Assembly (NCBI RefSeq): GCF_900167255.1
Contig: NZ_FUYB01000024.1
Location: forward strand, 1-64,000
Length of the DNA: 64,000 nt
Source: Thiothrix eikelboomii
GTDB taxonomy: Bacteria > Pseudomonadota > Gammaproteobacteria > Thiotrichales > Thiotrichaceae
Reading direction: 5' to 3'
Part shown: positions 8,766 through 17,854 of the stretch, in pieces
Layout: each line of letters begins with the position of its first letter
How positions within the stretch are numbered: position 1 is the first letter of the stretch
Position numbers and translations under genes: made by a program
Notes under the pieces: model-generated
What the model was told of the DNA's origin: nothing
The model's database searches: none
What the model saw: only the letters and a program-made list of their open reading frames with translations

Positions 8766-10190
8766 ATGAGTAATACCCTCTCTTCCATGATGCGCAAAAA
8801 GCCCATCCAACCCGAGCGAACCCAATTAGAACCGACCATAGGGCTATTTCAACTCACCATGCTAGGGGTCGGCGCGACCATCGGTACGGGGATTTTTGTA
8901 GTCTTAAATGATGTCGTTCCTCAAGCAGGTCCTGCGGTTATTTTTGCTTTTATCCTAGCCGCCATTACAGCTGCATTGACGGCCTTATCTTATGCTGAAA
9001 TGGCCTCTTGTATTCCCGCTTCTGGCTCTTCTTATTCCTATGCTTATGCAACTTTAGGCGAGTATCTGGCTTATTTAGTGGCTTGGTGTTTGTTATTAGA
9101 ATATGGCGTATCTGCCGCAGCGATTGCGGTGGGTAGTGGCGAGTATTTAAATAAATTCCTTGAGATTACCCTAGGTTTTAAATTCCCAGATAGCCTCAGT
9201 AATGTTCCTGCTGCCGGTGGCGTGGTGAATCTACCCTCTATGGTGATCGTCGCTTTATGTTGTGTGTTATTACTGCGTGGCTCTAAAGAGTCCACCGTGG
9301 TGAATACCATTATGGTGGTGGTTAAACTATTTATTTTATGTATGTTTATTGGTATCGCTATCACTGCCTTTAATAGTGACAATATGCAACCTTTTGCCCC
9401 ACACGGCTATACCGGAGTGTGGCTCGCTACGGCTACTGTATTCTTCTCTTTTATCGGGATTGATGCGATTTCTACCGCTGGCGAGGAGGTAAAAAACCCT
9501 AAGCGTAATCTGCCACTCGCTATTATTTTGGCGCTGTGTATTGTGACGGGTTTTTATATTTTGATCAGTCTCACCGCGATTGGTGCTCAACCTGCCGCTG
9601 AATTTGAGGGGCAAAAAGCAGGGCTTGCTCAGATTCTACAAAATGTGACGGGTGCGACTTGGCCTGCCACTATTTTTGCTTTGGGTGCCGTGATTTCTAC
9701 TTTTAGTGTTATCTTAATCGTACTCTATGGCCAAACTCGGATTCTATATGCTATGGGGCGTGATGGGATGATTCCTAGCTTTTTTGAGCGCATTAGCCCC
9801 ATTAAAAATGCCCCAACTAATAATATTTTATTAGTCTGTATTATCGTTATGCTAGCAGCTGGCTTTACCCCCGCCGATGTATTATTTGACTTAACCAGCA
9901 TTGGAACCTTGGTCGCATTTTCTGCGGTTTCAATCGGGGTGATTATTTTGCGTAATACCCACCCAGAATTACCTCGTAGTTTTAAAGTACCATTTTATCC
10001 GGCTACCCCTCTGCTAGCGATAGGCTTTTGTGTCTACGTCTTATCTGGTTTGCCGCCTGTGACCTTCTTCTATTTTGCTATTTGGATTGGAATCGCCACA
10101 ACGACCTATTTTGTCTTTAGTATTCGCCATTCACGTTTGAATCCAGTGAATATGCCAGAGGTGGTTCGCTATCCAGTTGAGAAACATTAA
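8766..10190 (+). CDS. APC-superfamily cationic amino acid permease
   Basis: 474 residues with about 12 hydrophobic segments. The first membrane helix carries the APC substrate-binding glycine motif (GVGATIGTGIFV). Later segments match the CAT/YfnA group (FFSFIGIDAISTAGEEVKNPKRNLP), which transports arginine, lysine, ornithine and related amino acids. A strong ribosome site AGGAGGAA precedes the ATG. Its place between the hydrolases and guanidinobutyrase makes arginine or a guanidino compound the probable substrate. Confidence 0.85.
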   Translation: MSNTLSSMMRKKPIQPERTQLEPTIGLFQLTMLGVGATIGTGIFVVLNDVVPQAGPAVIFAFILAAITAALTALSYAEMASCIPASGSSYSYAYATLGEYLAYLVAWCLLLEYGVSAAAIAVGSGEYLNKFLEITLGFKFPDSLSNVPAAGGVVNLPSMVIVALCCVLLLRGSKESTVVNTIMVVVKLFILCMFIGIAITAFNSDNMQPFAPHGYTGVWLATATVFFSFIGIDAISTAGEEVKNPKRNLPLAIILALCIVTGFYILISLTAIGAQPAAEFEGQKAGLAQILQNVTGATWPATIFALGAVISTFSVILIVLYGQTRILYAMGRDGMIPSFFERISPIKNAPTNNILLVCIIVMLAAGFTPADVLFDLTSIGTLVAFSAVSIGVIILRNTHPELPRSFKVPFYPATPLLAIGFCVYVLSGLPPVTFFYFAIWIGIATTTYFVFSIRHSRLNPVNMPEVVRYPVEKH

Positions 10191-10211
10191 GGTATTAATT
10201 ATTCATTTAAA

Positions 10212-10245
10212 CTCAGCTCCTAGCTCAAGGCGTACTGGAGCTGAG
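10212..10245 (+). other. 9-bp perfect stem between permease and guanidinobutyrase genes
   Basis: CTCAGCTCC (10212-10220) pairs perfectly with GGAGCTGAG (10237-10245) around a 16-base loop. It sits just upstream of the guanidinobutyrase ribosome site and has no following U-tract. It may be an RNA processing or stability element that sets the ratio of transporter to enzyme, or a weak attenuator. Confidence 0.45.
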
Positions 10246-10264
10246 ATTGACTAAGGAGAATGTT

Positions 10265-11218
10265 GTGGCTAATTCATTTAACCAACCCCTCAGTGGTAAT
10301 GAGATGATTCGCTCCGGCGGTCTTGCCAGCATGATGCGTTTGCCGACCAGCACTCGCTATGCTGGGATTGATGTCGGCTTTATCGGTGTACCCTTTGATA
10401 TTGGTACCTCCAATCGCACCGGAGCACGATTTGGCCCACGCGCTATTCGTGCTGAATCGAGCTTACTGCGCCCGTATAATATGTCGACCGGAGCTGCACC
10501 CTTTGATTCTTTGCAGGTTGCTGATTTAGGCGATTGCGCGATTAATACCTACAATCTTTTAGACTCGATTCGTCTGATTGAGGAGTTCTATGACAAGGTA
10601 TTTGCCGCTGGTGTCAAACCGATTAGCTTAGGCGGGGATCATACCATTGTGCTACCTATCCTCCGCGCTTTACATCGCAAGCTTAAACAGCCAGTGGCTA
10701 TCGTGCATGTCGATGCACATGCCGATGTGAATGATACTATGTACGGGGAAAAAATCGCCCACGGCACCCCCTTCCGCCGTGCCATTGAAGAAGGACTGAT
10801 TGATACCCATAAAATGGTGCAAATTGGTTTACGTGGCACAGGTTATTCAGCGGAGGATTTCGATTGGTGTCGCCAACAAGGTATTCGTGTCGTCCAAGCC
10901 GAAGAATGTTGGTATCAATCACTCGCGCCTTTAATGCAGGAAGTTCGCGCCCGTATTGGCGATACCCCGACTTATATTTCATTTGATATTGATGGCCTAG
11001 ACCCCAGTTTTGCCCCCGGTACTGGCACACCGGAGGTCGGTGGTTTAACTATCACCCAAGGCTTAGAAATTATTCGCGGTTGTCGTGGCCTTAATCTAGT
11101 CGGTGGCGATGTCGTTGAAGTCTCGCCTGCGTATGACACTACGGGTAATACCGCCTTAGTCGGTGCGAATATGGCCTATGAAATACTCTGCGTCATGCCG
11201 GGGGTTCGTTATGCCTAA
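10265..11218 (+). CDS. gbuA: guanidinobutyrase (ureohydrolase family)
   Basis: 317 residues from a GTG at 10265, chosen because AAGGAG lies at 10253-10258; an in-frame TTG at 10247 lies upstream of that site. It is a complete ureohydrolase with all manganese ligands: GGDHTIV, VDAHADVND and SFDIDGLDPSFAPGTGTPE. The family includes agmatinase, guanidinopropionase and guanidinobutyrase. Because the next genes produce 4-guanidinobutyrate, hydrolysis of that compound to GABA and urea is the best assignment. Agmatinase is the alternative. It overlaps the next gene by 8 bases, indicating translational coupling. Confidence 0.8.
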   Translation: MANSFNQPLSGNEMIRSGGLASMMRLPTSTRYAGIDVGFIGVPFDIGTSNRTGARFGPRAIRAESSLLRPYNMSTGAAPFDSLQVADLGDCAINTYNLLDSIRLIEEFYDKVFAAGVKPISLGGDHTIVLPILRALHRKLKQPVAIVHVDAHADVNDTMYGEKIAHGTPFRRAIEEGLIDTHKMVQIGLRGTGYSAEDFDWCRQQGIRVVQAEECWYQSLAPLMQEVRARIGDTPTYISFDIDGLDPSFAPGTGTPEVGGLTITQGLEIIRGCRGLNLVGGDVVEVSPAYDTTGNTALVGANMAYEILCVMPGVRYA

Positions 11219-12824
11219 TACTGTCTTTAAAACCTGTGGCGAGTATTTGGTTGAACTCCTAGCAGCCTATGGCGTGGATACTGTGTTTGGTATTCCGGGA
11301 GTGCATACCGTAGAGCTGTATCGCGGTTTACCCAATACCAAAATTACTCATATTACCCCCCGCCATGAACAAGGGGCGGGCTTTATGGCCGATGGTTATG
11401 CGCGTACCACAGGGAAAATTGCCGCCTGCTTTATTATCACGGGTCCCGGCATGACCAATATTGCGACTGCAATGGGGCAAGCTTATGCGGATTCTATCCC
11501 TATGCTGGTGATTTCTGCGGTCAATGGTCGCCATGAGTTAGCTTTAGGATCTGGACGTCTGCACGAATTACCTTCGCAACGTAATTTATTAGCCGGAGTC
11601 AGTGCCTTTAGCCATACCCTCTTGCGCCCTGATGAATTGAATGAAGTGATGGCGCGAGCTTTTGCCATTTTCAATTCTGCCCGCCCACGTCCGGTACATA
11701 TTGAATTACCGCTAGATGTGATTACTGCCTCCGCTGCCCATTTAAAGTTACCGATAGTGGCTAAAAGTTCCCGCCCTGCCCCTAGCCCTGACTCTATTCA
11801 ACAGGCCGCTCAATTATTAGCGCAAGCGCAAACCCCCTTATTGATCTTTGGAGGAGGTGCAGCCGATGCCGCGCAATCTGCACAAGCATTAACTGAGCGC
11901 TTAGGTGCTTTAACCGTTACCACTATTAATGGCAAAGGTATTTTACCTCCTGCCCATCCTTTATCACTCGGTAGCACCTTACCCCAACGCCCAATATTAG
12001 ATTTATTGCGTGCTGCGGATGTCGTGTTAGCAGTAGGCACAGAACTCGGTGAAACGGATACCTTACTCTTTGATAGCAAACCGGAGCTTACAGGTAAGCT
12101 GATTCGTATTGATCTTGATCCTGAGCAACTGTATCGCAATGCCGCCCCCACACTAGCTATTACCGCTGATGCTAAATTAGCCTTAGAAGCGTTAAATACA
12201 GCCCTAGTCGATCATCAGCCACTGACTCACACCGTGGCACAAGCGCAAAATTTACGTCAGCAATTGCAAGGCTTATTAAGCTCCACTCAACAAGCCCATC
12301 AGCGCGTGATCGCTCATATGCGTGCAGTCTACCCTGAAACGATGATAGTCGGAGATCAGAATCAACCCGTTTATACGGGCAATCTCACCGATGAACCCGA
12401 CACTACCCATGCATGGTTTAACTCCAGTACCGGCTACGGCACTTTAGGTTATGCCCTGCCAGCGGCGATTGGTGCCAAAATTGCGCAGCCTAAACGTGCT
12501 GTGATCAGTCTGATTGGTGATGGGGGCTTGCAGTTTACTTTACCCGAGCTCGCTACGGCAGTGGAACAAGGGCTAGCTTTGCCGATTGTGGTCTGGAATA
12601 ACCAATGCTATGGCGAAATTAAACGCTATATGCAGGATCGTGACATTCCGACCATTGGTGTAGATATTTATACCCCAGACTTACTCACCATTGCGCGGGG
12701 TTATGGTTGTTATGCCATTCGAGCGGAGAGTTTAAGTGACTTACAAGTGCAATTAGAGCTTGCCTATCAAGCTGCTAAGCCCACGCTGATTGAAATTAAC
12801 GAAGCGCAAGCGCTGCACTGGTAG
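11211..12824 (+). CDS. aruI: ThDP-dependent 2-ketoarginine decarboxylase-like enzyme
   Basis: 537 residues from the ATG at 11211, inside the end of gbuA; an upstream in-frame start at 11163 would overlap further. It is an acetolactate-synthase-like ThDP enzyme: activating glutamate E53 (PRHEQGAG), central FAD/ADP-type domain, and a C-terminal GDG...N cofactor motif (IGDGGLQF, then NNQCYGEI). AruI of Pseudomonas decarboxylates 5-guanidino-2-oxopentanoate to 4-guanidinobutyraldehyde. The flanking guanidinobutyrase, aldehyde dehydrogenase and D-amino acid dehydrogenase make that reaction the likely one here, although other thiamine-dependent decarboxylases look similar. Confidence 0.75.
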   Translation: MPNTVFKTCGEYLVELLAAYGVDTVFGIPGVHTVELYRGLPNTKITHITPRHEQGAGFMADGYARTTGKIAACFIITGPGMTNIATAMGQAYADSIPMLVISAVNGRHELALGSGRLHELPSQRNLLAGVSAFSHTLLRPDELNEVMARAFAIFNSARPRPVHIELPLDVITASAAHLKLPIVAKSSRPAPSPDSIQQAAQLLAQAQTPLLIFGGGAADAAQSAQALTERLGALTVTTINGKGILPPAHPLSLGSTLPQRPILDLLRAADVVLAVGTELGETDTLLFDSKPELTGKLIRIDLDPEQLYRNAAPTLAITADAKLALEALNTALVDHQPLTHTVAQAQNLRQQLQGLLSSTQQAHQRVIAHMRAVYPETMIVGDQNQPVYTGNLTDEPDTTHAWFNSSTGYGTLGYALPAAIGAKIAQPKRAVISLIGDGGLQFTLPELATAVEQGLALPIVVWNNQCYGEIKRYMQDRDIPTIGVDIYTPDLLTIARGYGCYAIRAESLSDLQVQLELAYQAAKPTLIEINEAQALHW

Positions 12825-12836
12825 GAGAGAAAAAAC

Positions 12837-14297
12837 ATGCATAATCCACTCCTAGAGCGCTCTTTAAGTTTATACAGCAAAGGTGAGTTTATCGCTGGGG
12901 AAGGCGAAGAAATTGTCGTCTATGATCCTTCGACTACCCAAGCTATTACCACACTTAAAGCCGCAAGCACCCCACAAGTTGAGCAAGCCATAGAAGCTGC
13001 CAATGCTGCCTTTCCCGCATGGCGGGAATTAGGCGGTCATCAACGCGCTGAATATTTACGTCAGATTGCTCAAGGCTTAGAACAACGACGTGAATACTTG
13101 ATAGATGTCCAAATGCGCAATAATGGCAAACCGCGTTTTGAAGCGGATATTGATGTTTCAGACGCGATTGCGACCTTTAACTATTATGCCGAACAAGCCG
13201 AGCAACTAGAGGCTAAACAAAACAAACCAGTTGATCTACCAGATCCTAGTTACCAAGGTCAAACCCGCCTTGAACCCGTGGGTGCAGTAGGCATGATAGT
13301 GCCGTGGAATTTCCCACTGGTAACGAGTGCTTGGAAAATTGCTCCAGCCCTAGCCGCAGGTTGCACTATTGTTTTAAAAACCTCCGAATACACGCCTTTG
13401 GCCGAACTGGTTTATGCCGATATTGCTCAAGCTATTGGCTTACCGAGTGGCGTACTTAATATTCTAACGGGTGCGGCCACCACAGGCATCGCTATTACCC
13501 AAAGCAAGAAACTGGCGAAATTATCCTTTACAGGTAGCAATCTAATTGGTTCGCGGGTCATGCAAACTGCTGCCCAACGCTGCCAACCAGTCTCGCTAGA
13601 GCTAGGCGGTAAATCAGCCATTGTCGTCTTTAAAGATGCGCCCATTGAGCCAGCAGTTGAGCAAATTATTGCGGGTATTTTCTTTAATTGCGGGCAAATG
13701 TGTTCGGCTACTTCACGCCTTTTAGTAGAACGTAGTTGTGCTGAAACACTGATGCCCGCTCTGGTAGAACGCACTCGCAATATCAAACTCGGCTCACCCT
13801 TTACTGAAGGGGTGGAAATGGGACCACTCAGCAATCTACCTCAATACCAAAAAGTCACAGGCTTGCTTAAGCAGGCGCAACAAGACGGTTTAGAGTGTCT
13901 GGCAGGGGGTGAAGTCGCAGCAAACCAAACCGGCTGGTTTGTCCCTCCCACTATCTACGATCATATTGACCGCAATCACCCGTTCTGGCGTGAAGAGATT
14001 TTTGGTCCGGTGTTAGTCGTCACCTACTTTGATACGGAAGCAGAAGCGATTGAACTGGCTAATGACTCCGATTATGGTCTAGTCGCTACGGTGATTAGTG
14101 CCGATTTAGAACAAGCGCAACGAGTCGCTAATCAAATCTGGGCAGGACATATTTGGATTAATTCGCCGCAAGTTATTTTCCCCCAAACCGCCTGGGGAGG
14201 ATTTAAAGGCAGTGGTATTGGGCGTGAATTGGGGCCTTGGGGCTTATCCGCCTATCTCGGCGTTAAACATATTAGTGTCTATGATACGCAAGGATAA
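12837..14297 (+). CDS. aldehyde dehydrogenase, probably 4-guanidinobutyraldehyde-specific
   Basis: 486 residues, full-length ALDH. Landmarks are VPWNFPL, the general base E255 in LELGGK, and the catalytic cysteine C289 in NCGQMCSATSR. It belongs to the betaine/aminoaldehyde dehydrogenase group that includes KauB. In this cluster the expected reaction is NAD-dependent oxidation of 4-guanidinobutyraldehyde, from the preceding decarboxylase, to 4-guanidinobutyrate, the substrate of GbuA. It starts 12 bases after aruI and ends 3 bases before the dehydrogenase gene. Glycine betaine synthesis is less likely because the betA gene of this window is 37 kb away. Confidence 0.8.
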   Translation: MHNPLLERSLSLYSKGEFIAGEGEEIVVYDPSTTQAITTLKAASTPQVEQAIEAANAAFPAWRELGGHQRAEYLRQIAQGLEQRREYLIDVQMRNNGKPRFEADIDVSDAIATFNYYAEQAEQLEAKQNKPVDLPDPSYQGQTRLEPVGAVGMIVPWNFPLVTSAWKIAPALAAGCTIVLKTSEYTPLAELVYADIAQAIGLPSGVLNILTGAATTGIAITQSKKLAKLSFTGSNLIGSRVMQTAAQRCQPVSLELGGKSAIVVFKDAPIEPAVEQIIAGIFFNCGQMCSATSRLLVERSCAETLMPALVERTRNIKLGSPFTEGVEMGPLSNLPQYQKVTGLLKQAQQDGLECLAGGEVAANQTGWFVPPTIYDHIDRNHPFWREEIFGPVLVVTYFDTEAEAIELANDSDYGLVATVISADLEQAQRVANQIWAGHIWINSPQVIFPQTAWGGFKGSGIGRELGPWGLSAYLGVKHISVYDTQG

Positions 14298-14300
14298 GTT

Positions 14301-15554
14301 ATGAAAGTCATCGTTCTCGGAGCAGGCGTAGTCGGGGTCGCCACCGCTTATCATTTGGCACAGGCCGGTTGTGAGGTCGTGGTGATTGATCGCCAAGCGG
14401 CCGCCGCCTCGGAAACCAGTTATGGCAATGCTGGGTTAGTTACCCCCGGAGACTCATTTGCTTGGGCCTCACCGGCGGCACTGAAAACCTTTATGAGTTC
14501 GCTGTTTAATCCCGATTTGGGGATAAAAGTGAAACTACGCTGGGATCCGCGCCTTTTTGCTTGGACTTTACGCTTTTTAACCGAATGCACTCAGCAGAAA
14601 TCGCAAAGCAATACGCTGAAAAAATTACGCCTTGCCGTCTATGCACGCGAGCAAATGCAGCAGATCGCCGAGCATACCCAGATTGATTTTAATCGTACTC
14701 AACAAGGGGTGCTGTACTTCTATCGCTCTGAGCAAACCCTAGCACACGGTGTGGAGCATATGCAGTTTATGGCAGATCAAGGTTTACCGATTAAGGTATT
14801 AGATCGCCAACAAATTGTGGCCTTAGATCCGGGCTTTACTGGGTCGGCGGATAAGATTGCCGGTGGCATTTTATGCACGATTGATCAAACCGGAGACTCC
14901 TGTCGCTTTAGTCGGGAATTAGCTGCATGGAGCGAAGCGAATCAAGGGGTGCAATTTAATTGGCAGACCACGATTCAAAGCTTTGAAACCCAAAACGATA
15001 AAGTCACCGCCGTGATAACCGATCAGGGGCGCTTTAGCGCTGATGCCTTCATTATGACTGCAGGCTGTGATAGCCCCTTATTACTCGAAACAATAGGTGT
15101 TAAATTGCCGCTGTATCCAGTCAAGGGTTATTCCATTACTGCCCCGATTCTGGATCCCGAACAAGCCCCGACGATCGGCGGAGTCGATGATGATCGTTTG
15201 ATTGCGTATTCACGCTTAGGGGATCGCTTACGTGTGGCCTGTACGGCTGAATTTGCAGGTTATGATCGCAGCCATAAACCCTCTGATTTCCGCGCTTTAC
15301 TCGCCACGATTCGGGAATTATTCCCACAGGGTGCAGATTATGACAAGGCTGAATATTGGGCAGGTTTACGCCCTATGATGCCCAGTTCTGTTCCCGTCTT
15401 AGGGCGCACACAACGCTTTAGTAATTTATTACTCAATACCGGACATGGACATGTGGGTTGGACGATGAGTTGTGGTAGCGGCAAAGTCGTCACTGATTTG
15501 TTGCTGCAACGCAAGCCCGAGATTGATACGAATGGCTTAATTTTCCAAGGATGA
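14301..15554 (+). CDS. D-amino acid dehydrogenase (DadA-like)
   Basis: 417 residues. The N-terminal FAD-binding motif is clear (VLGAGVVGVATAYHLAQ, then an acidic strand end ID). The C-terminal part has the DadA-type AGLRPMMPSSVPVLGRT and NTGHGHVGWTMSCGSG. Such flavoenzymes oxidise D-amino acids to imino acids and pass electrons to the respiratory chain. Next to a racemase and a RidA deaminase, the natural substrate would be D-arginine, giving iminoarginine and then 2-ketoarginine. It is one of a tightly packed series with gaps of only a few bases. Confidence 0.8.
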   Translation: MKVIVLGAGVVGVATAYHLAQAGCEVVVIDRQAAAASETSYGNAGLVTPGDSFAWASPAALKTFMSSLFNPDLGIKVKLRWDPRLFAWTLRFLTECTQQKSQSNTLKKLRLAVYAREQMQQIAEHTQIDFNRTQQGVLYFYRSEQTLAHGVEHMQFMADQGLPIKVLDRQQIVALDPGFTGSADKIAGGILCTIDQTGDSCRFSRELAAWSEANQGVQFNWQTTIQSFETQNDKVTAVITDQGRFSADAFIMTAGCDSPLLLETIGVKLPLYPVKGYSITAPILDPEQAPTIGGVDDDRLIAYSRLGDRLRVACTAEFAGYDRSHKPSDFRALLATIRELFPQGADYDKAEYWAGLRPMMPSSVPVLGRTQRFSNLLLNTGHGHVGWTMSCGSGKVVTDLLLQRKPEIDTNGLIFQG

Positions 15555-15560
15555 AGCATT

Positions 15561-17420
15561 ATGTTAGGCCCACAAGTCATTGTTGATCTGGATATTATTG
15601 AAGCCAATGCGCGTGCAGTCACTCAAACTTGTGCTATGCAAGGGATTGAAGTGTTTGGTGTCACCAAAGGCACTTGCGGTATGCCTCAAGTGGCGCGGGC
15701 TATGTTGCGCGGTGGAGTCACAGGGATTGGTGAATCACGCTTTGAGAATATTCGTCGCCTCCGTGCTGCGGGTATTAATTGCCCGATGTTACTCCTACGT
15801 AGCCCGCCTCTAGCTTTAGCCGATGAGGTGGTGCGTTATGTCGATATTAGCCTGAACTCGGAACTCCCTATTATTCAAGCCTTGTCTGAAGCTGCTTTGC
15901 GCCGTGGCAAGGTGCATGAGGTGATTCTCATGGTGGATTTAGGTGATCTACGCGAGGGGATTTGGCCAGACGATCTCCGTCATATCGTTGCACAAGTATT
16001 GAAACTGCGCGGGGTGCGGATTGCAGGCTTGGGTACTAACCTACTTTGCCTATCTGCGGTCAAACCGACGCGCACGAATTTAGGCAAACTCTCTGAATAT
16101 GCTCAACAAGTCGAACAAGCGTTTGGTATTAAGCTGCGCTATGTTTCGGGCGGTAATTCTGGCTCTTTACCTTTGTTGTTAGAAGAAGGCTTACCTGCGG
16201 GGATTAATCATTTACGTGTCGGGGAAGCGATTTTACAAGGTGGGCGCGATACCTTTTATGATGAACCGTGGGAGCTACTCAATCGCAATGCCTTCGTGCT
16301 GCAAGGTGAATTATTAGCAGTGAAACGCAAACCTTCCCTTCCGATTGGTGAAACCGCTGTCGATGCGTTTGGTAATACGCCAGTGTTTGTAGATCGTGGT
16401 GAGCGGTTACGGGGAATTTTGAATATTGGGCGCGAAGATGTTTCACCGGAACATTTAGTGCCTATAGATCCGCGTGTTGAACTGATTGGGGCTTCGAGTG
16501 ATCATCTGATTCTTGATCTTGAGGCGGTGAATCCTCCCCCGCAAGTGGGTGCAACGGTGTCGTTTTATATGAGCTACCCGGCTCTGCTTGCGGCGATGAC
16601 TTCAGAATATGTGCGGAAGACCCCAGTCTCGGCTCAAGGCAAGGATCAGGCCTCGCAAGAACGCCTGTTGGCACAACTGATTGAACCGGAGCTCGTTGAG
16701 GTTGTAGCTAGCCTCGACATTAGCGCTAACCTAGCGGCCTTACACTTTGATACTCCGGCTGATACTTATCATTGCGCCAGTTCGGAGCAAGCCAATGAGG
16801 CGGTGAGTACTGCTTTACAAACTAAAGCCTTTCCTCTGCTGATTAGTACCGATACCTTGCACACACTGGCAGCCTTACAAGCAGCCACTCAACACACTGA
16901 GAGTATCGGGTTGATTTGGCTGGCAGCAGAAGCGGCCTATGAACCCCTCCATGCGGTAAGCCCGCATAGCATGCTCTACCATGCCATGCAAAGTGAGCAG
17001 GCTGAAATAAGGCTCACCCCGCAATTAAGCCCGGAAAACCTAGTCATGGTTGGCCTCCGTAATACCACACCCGATGAAGCCGCAGCACTCAATCGCTCTG
17101 GTATTAAAGTGTTTACTATGTCGGATATTGATGTATTCGGTATGCATGAAGTGATTAATCGTGCAATTCGTATCGCTAGCAGCGGCACTCAAGCAGTATG
17201 GTTACACTATAGCCCCACTGCAACGGATATTCGTGGTGACCGTGGTGAGGGTGAAGGCGGCCTGACCTTCCGTGAAACCCATCAGGCGATGGAAAATATT
17301 GCCCAATCAACCCCCTTGCTCGGTATCAGTGTGAGTCATCTGCAAGCGGATGATAACCCGCAACGGGTGCGAACCGTGTTACATTTTATCTTATCCGCCT
17401 TAGGGCAACAGATTATTTAA
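15561..17420 (+). CDS. PLP amino acid racemase fused to a metal-less arginase-fold domain
   Basis: 619 residues, far longer than the roughly 355-370 of free racemases. Residues 1-355 are an alanine/ornithine-racemase-type barrel with the PLP lysine K36 (VTKGTCG), ISLNSELPII and VSGGNSGSLPLLL. Residues about 365-619 follow the ureohydrolase fold: MVGLRNTTPDEAAALNRSGI (496-515), KVFTMSDIDVFGMHEVINRA (516-535), GGLTFRETHQAM (566-577) and LSALGQQI at the end all match arginase landmarks. The metal ligands are gone: GGDH is ISTDT (428-432), DAHxD is replaced by WLAAEAAYE (453-461), and SxDxDxxDP by HYSPTATDI (549-557). The likely job is racemising L-arginine to D-arginine, with the C-terminal domain as a sensor or partner surface. 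The last point is inference. Confidence 0.8.
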   Translation: MLGPQVIVDLDIIEANARAVTQTCAMQGIEVFGVTKGTCGMPQVARAMLRGGVTGIGESRFENIRRLRAAGINCPMLLLRSPPLALADEVVRYVDISLNSELPIIQALSEAALRRGKVHEVILMVDLGDLREGIWPDDLRHIVAQVLKLRGVRIAGLGTNLLCLSAVKPTRTNLGKLSEYAQQVEQAFGIKLRYVSGGNSGSLPLLLEEGLPAGINHLRVGEAILQGGRDTFYDEPWELLNRNAFVLQGELLAVKRKPSLPIGETAVDAFGNTPVFVDRGERLRGILNIGREDVSPEHLVPIDPRVELIGASSDHLILDLEAVNPPPQVGATVSFYMSYPALLAAMTSEYVRKTPVSAQGKDQASQERLLAQLIEPELVEVVASLDISANLAALHFDTPADTYHCASSEQANEAVSTALQTKAFPLLISTDTLHTLAALQAATQHTESIGLIWLAAEAAYEPLHAVSPHSMLYHAMQSEQAEIRLTPQLSPENLVMVGLRNTTPDEAAALNRSGIKVFTMSDIDVFGMHEVINRAIRIASSGTQAVWLHYSPTATDIRGDRGEGEGGLTFRETHQAMENIAQSTPLLGISVSHLQADDNPQRVRTVLHFILSALGQQII

Positions 17421-17450
17421 CTCTATTTACAACTAGGGAGCATCATAACG

Positions 17451-17801
17451 ATGATCAAACGTTTACACAGTGGCGCTCGGATGAGCCAAATCGTGATTCA
17501 CAATCAAGTAGTTCATTTAGCAGGTCAGGTCGATGAAACTGAGCAAGGCGGCCCTGCTGATGAGCAAACCCGTCATATTTTAAGTCAAATTGATGCCTTA
17601 CTGGCTGAAGCGGGTACGAATAAATCTAAGCTACTCACCGCCACGATTTATCTAACGAATATGAAGGATTTTGGTCTGATGAATCAGGCGTGGGAGGCTT
17701 GGGTTGATTCGGCGAATCCACCTACTCGTGCAACAGTAGGCGGTGTTCAATTGGCAGGGGATGAGTTCACGGTAGAGATTGTGGTGTCTGCTGCTTTGTG
17801 A
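17451..17801 (+). CDS. RidA family imine deaminase
   Basis: 116 residues, slightly shorter than typical RidA (about 128). The family's C-terminal signature PTRATVGGVQLAGDEFTVEI, including the substrate-binding arginine, is present. RidA proteins speed hydrolysis of reactive 2-imino acids to 2-oxo acids and ammonia. As the last gene after a D-amino acid dehydrogenase, its probable substrate is 2-iminoarginine, yielding 2-ketoarginine for AruI. It lies 30 bases after the racemase gene and closes the operon. Confidence 0.85.
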   Translation: MIKRLHSGARMSQIVIHNQVVHLAGQVDETEQGGPADEQTRHILSQIDALLAEAGTNKSKLLTATIYLTNMKDFGLMNQAWEAWVDSANPPTRATVGGVQLAGDEFTVEIVVSAAL

Positions 17802-17854
17802 TTTAGTCAAGCAGCCATCTACTTCCAGTTAGAATAAATAAAATTAAATTTACT

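Noticed and set aside
9071-9614. Antisense open frames within the permease gene
   Set aside because: They mirror the codon pattern of a well-supported membrane transporter gene and have no ribosome sites or recognisable domains.
5284-17801. Reading the arginine cluster as a cyanophycin-degradation locus
   Set aside because: No cyanophycinase, isoaspartyl dipeptidase or cyanophycin synthetase is present; only the arginine part is shared.
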